A DNA stretch of 17,115 nt from Competibacteraceae bacterium UBA3908 (GTDB lineage: Bacteria; Pseudomonadota; Gammaproteobacteria; Competibacterales; Competibacteraceae): the NCBI GenBank assembly GCA_002391525.1, contig DGFE01000188.1:1738-18852 (forward strand), in the 5' to 3' direction. The position numbers and the translations under genes are program-made. The notes below the pieces were generated by a model. The model had not been told where the DNA came from and searched no databases. It worked only from the letters and a program-made list of their open reading frames with translations. This document shows, in pieces, positions 14,927 through 17,115 of this stretch (position 1 is its first letter; each line of letters begins with the position of its first letter).

Positions 14927-17115
14927 ATGAAGAAAATCCTGGGCTTTCTGAAAAATCCCTGGTTGATCGGCATCACCGGCTTTCTCGCCGTCGGCGGCCT
15001 GATCTGGTACCTCGGGCCGCTGATCGCCGTGGCCGGAACCTCGCCACTCGCCTCGGATCTGGGCCGTATCGCCACCATCGCGACCTTCGGCGCCTCCATG
15101 GCGATCTACAAGGTCATCTACTACATCCAGACGCTGCGCAACAACCGCGACATGCTGGCCGATCTGGCCGGTCAGGCCGGCAGAATCGGCCAGGGTGGCG
15201 CCGGACCCGCCGGACCCGCCGCGGCGGGCGATGGCGGCCCGGAAGCGCGCGAGCAGCAACAGCGCAAGAAGGAACAGGAGGCCGCCTCCGCCGAGGAAAT
15301 CGCCACCCTCAGGCAGGGGCTCGACGAAGCGCTGACGGTGCTCAGGAAAACCAGGCTGGGCGGCAGGACCGGACGCGGTCAATATCTGTACCAGTTGCCC
15401 TGGTACATCATCATCGGCCCGCCCGGCTCCGGCAAAACCACCGCGCTGATCAACTCCGGCCTGCACTTTCCGCTGGGCGCCGGCAAGGTGCGCGGCGTGG
15501 GCGGCACCCGCAATTGCGACTGGTGGTTCACCGACGAGGGGGTCCTGCTGGATACCGCCGGCCGCTACACCACCCAGGACAGCCACGAGGAAGTGGACCG
15601 GGCGGCTTGGCGCGGCTTTCTGGACCTGCTCAAGAAACATCGCCGCCGCCGGCCCATCAACGGCGCCTTCATCGCCATCAGCCTGGCCGACCTGATGCAG
15701 CAGAGCGAGGACGAGCGCGCGGCCCAGGCGCTGGCCATCAAACAGCGGGTGCAGGAGCTGCACGAACATTTCGGCATTCGCTTCCCGATTTACGTGCTGT
15801 TCACCAAGGCCGACCTGATCGCCGGCTTTGTCGAATTCTTCAACGATCTGGGTCAGGAGGAACGGGCCCAGGTTTGGGGCGCGACCCTGCCGATGGACGA
15901 CCCCGCCAATCCGGAAGGCGTGGTCCAGCACTTCATCGCCGAATTCGAGCTGCTGGAGCAACGCCTGAACGACCGGCTGGTGGAGCGCTTGCAGAACGAG
16001 CGCGACCCGCAGCGGCGCGACCTGATCTACACCTTTCCCCAGCAATTCGGCTCGCTGAAGCAGATCGCCGACCGATTCCTCAAGGACGTGTTCCGACCCA
16101 GCCGGTTCGAGGAGCGCGTCCTGCTGCGGGGCGTGTACTTCAGCAGCGGCACCCAGGAAGGCACGCCCATCGACCGGCTGATGAGTTCGCTGGCCAGCAC
16201 CTTCGGGCTGCGCCGGCAAACGCTGAGCACTTTCTCGGGCAAGGGTCGCAGCTATTTCATCACCCGGCTGCTGCGCGACGTGATCTTTCCCGAGGCCGAG
16301 CTCGCCGGCGCCAACCTGCGGGTGGAACGCTGGCGGGCCTGGATCCAGCGCGGGGCCTACGCCGCCGCCCTGCTCGTCACCGTGATCGCCGCCGCGCTGT
16401 GGCTGACCAGCTACGCCCGCAACGATCTGTACGTGCGGGCCGTGGAAAAACAGCGCCTGGAAGTGGCCAGGCAGATCCAAGCGCTGTCCCCCGACCAAAC
16501 CGATCCGGTCGCCGCCCTGCCGCTGCTCGATGCCGCTCGCGCCATTCCCGGCGGCTACGGCGACCACGACGCCGGCAAGCCCTGGCTGATGGGATTCGGC
16601 CTTTATCAGGGCGACAAGCTCGGCGGCGAAGCGCTGGCGATTTATCAGCGCCTGCTCGGGCAGGCGTTTTTGCCCCGCATCATTCTCCGCATGGAAGAGC
16701 GATTGCGCCAGAACGCCGGCAACACCGGCTATCTGTACGACACGCTCAAGGTCTACCTGATGATGGACGACCCGGAGCGCTTCGACGCCAGGATCGTCAA
16801 GACCTGGCTGGAACAGGAATGGCAAACCCATCTGCCCCGGAGCGTCGACCGGGAACAGCGCGACCGCCTGACCGCCCATCTGGACGCGCTGCTGGAACAG
16901 GCCCCCCTGAAATCGCCCATCGCGCTGGACAGCACCCTGATCCAGAACATCCGCGGCCTGCTCAACCAGGTTCCCCTGGCCCAGCGGATCTACGAACGAC
17001 TCAAGCAAAACCAGCGCAGCGCCGGCGCCCCGCCCGACATCGGCCTGACCCTGGCCGCCGGTCCCGACACCCCCCGGGTGTTCGACCGCAAGAGCGGCCA
17101 GCCGCTCAACAGCGG
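14927..17115 (+). CDS. tssM: TssM/IcmF membrane complex protein (3' end cut by window edge)
   Basis: IcmF-family inner-membrane protein; the first 729 codons are present, and about 400-450 residues of the periplasmic part should follow. Two N-terminal transmembrane segments lie at about 12-36 and 47-67. The cytoplasmic NTPase-like domain follows, with Walker A GPPGSGKT (164-171) and a Walker B-like VLLDTAGRY (206-214), both intact. A Gly/Pro/Ala stretch (about 89-105) and a charged helix precede the NTPase domain. A third transmembrane segment lies at about 477-497 (AYAAALLVTVIAAALWLTSY), after which the chain enters the periplasm. The ATG at 14927 follows GTCGGGATT, a mediocre ribosome-binding site, 9 bp after tssL. 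The intact P-loop resembles TssM proteins with ATPase activity in Agrobacterium, but its activity here is not known. Confidence 0.96.
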   Translation, partial: MKKILGFLKNPWLIGITGFLAVGGLIWYLGPLIAVAGTSPLASDLGRIATIATFGASMAIYKVIYYIQTLRNNRDMLADLAGQAGRIGQGGAGPAGPAAAGDGGPEAREQQQRKKEQEAASAEEIATLRQGLDEALTVLRKTRLGGRTGRGQYLYQLPWYIIIGPPGSGKTTALINSGLHFPLGAGKVRGVGGTRNCDWWFTDEGVLLDTAGRYTTQDSHEEVDRAAWRGFLDLLKKHRRRRPINGAFIAISLADLMQQSEDERAAQALAIKQRVQELHEHFGIRFPIYVLFTKADLIAGFVEFFNDLGQEERAQVWGATLPMDDPANPEGVVQHFIAEFELLEQRLNDRLVERLQNERDPQRRDLIYTFPQQFGSLKQIADRFLKDVFRPSRFEERVLLRGVYFSSGTQEGTPIDRLMSSLASTFGLRRQTLSTFSGKGRSYFITRLLRDVIFPEAELAGANLRVERWRAWIQRGAYAAALLVTVIAAALWLTSYARNDLYVRAVEKQRLEVARQIQALSPDQTDPVAALPLLDAARAIPGGYGDHDAGKPWLMGFGLYQGDKLGGEALAIYQRLLGQAFLPRIILRMEERLRQNAGNTGYLYDTLKVYLMMDDPERFDARIVKTWLEQEWQTHLPRSVDREQRDRLTAHLDALLEQAPLKSPIALDSTLIQNIRGLLNQVPLAQRIYERLKQNQRSAGAPPDIGLTLAAGPDTPRVFDRKSGQPLNS

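Noticed and set aside
13424..17008. A 1194-codon open frame on the minus strand antisense to tssL-tssM
   Set aside because: It is a mirror frame of GC-rich coding sequence; its translation is rich in Gln, Gly, Arg and Val with no family signature. The opposite strand encodes full TssL and TssM with intact motifs.
1..17115. A wholly new system, CRISPR array, prophage or insertion sequence in the window
   Set aside because: All substantial ORFs map to known T6SS families. I found no regularly spaced repeats, transposase-like products or phage structural genes other than the T6SS homologues of tail proteins.

Overview
The window is the core of a type VI secretion system (T6SS) locus, truncated at both ends. 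Base composition is high GC, and gene content and order match the HSI-I (H1-T6SS) locus of Pseudomonas aeruginosa. That points to a Pseudomonadota host, probably gamma- or betaproteobacterial; I cannot name the genus. I see no insertion sequence, tRNA, rRNA or CRISPR array, and no noncoding stretch longer than about 260 bp.

Layout: two divergent gene blocks start from one intergenic region (about 10362-10519). The leftward block (minus strand, 5' to 3') is tssA - tssB - tssC - (255 bp gap with a strong sigma-54-type promoter) - hcp - (hairpin plus T-run) - tagJ - tssE - tssF - tssG - tssH/clpV, with clpV running off the left edge. The rightward block (plus strand) is the FHA-domain gene tagH - a 38-codon small ORF - tssK - tssL (with a C-terminal OmpA-like domain) - tssM, with tssM running off the right edge. 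Gene order matches HSI-I gene for gene, except that no tssJ lipoprotein gene lies between the FHA gene and tssK. Only the small ORF occupies that place, overlapping both neighbours by ATGA.

How the parts work together: TssK joins the TssEFG baseplate to the TssL-TssM inner-membrane complex. TssA primes and coordinates assembly of the Hcp tube and the TssB-TssC sheath. ClpV recycles contracted sheath, with TagJ as an accessory protein that binds TssB in this clade. The FHA protein TagH suggests post-translational control by threonine phosphorylation; a kinase/phosphatase pair such as PpkA/PppA would be expected just beyond the right edge. Regulation visible in the DNA includes a near-consensus -24/-12 (sigma-54) promoter before hcp, an upstream 11-bp inverted repeat that could be an activator site, and a terminator-like hairpin after hcp that would keep Hcp expression above that of the baseplate genes. 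Most of the window is a known system. The points worth checking are the missing tssJ with its double-overlapping small ORF, and the separate hcp control unit.
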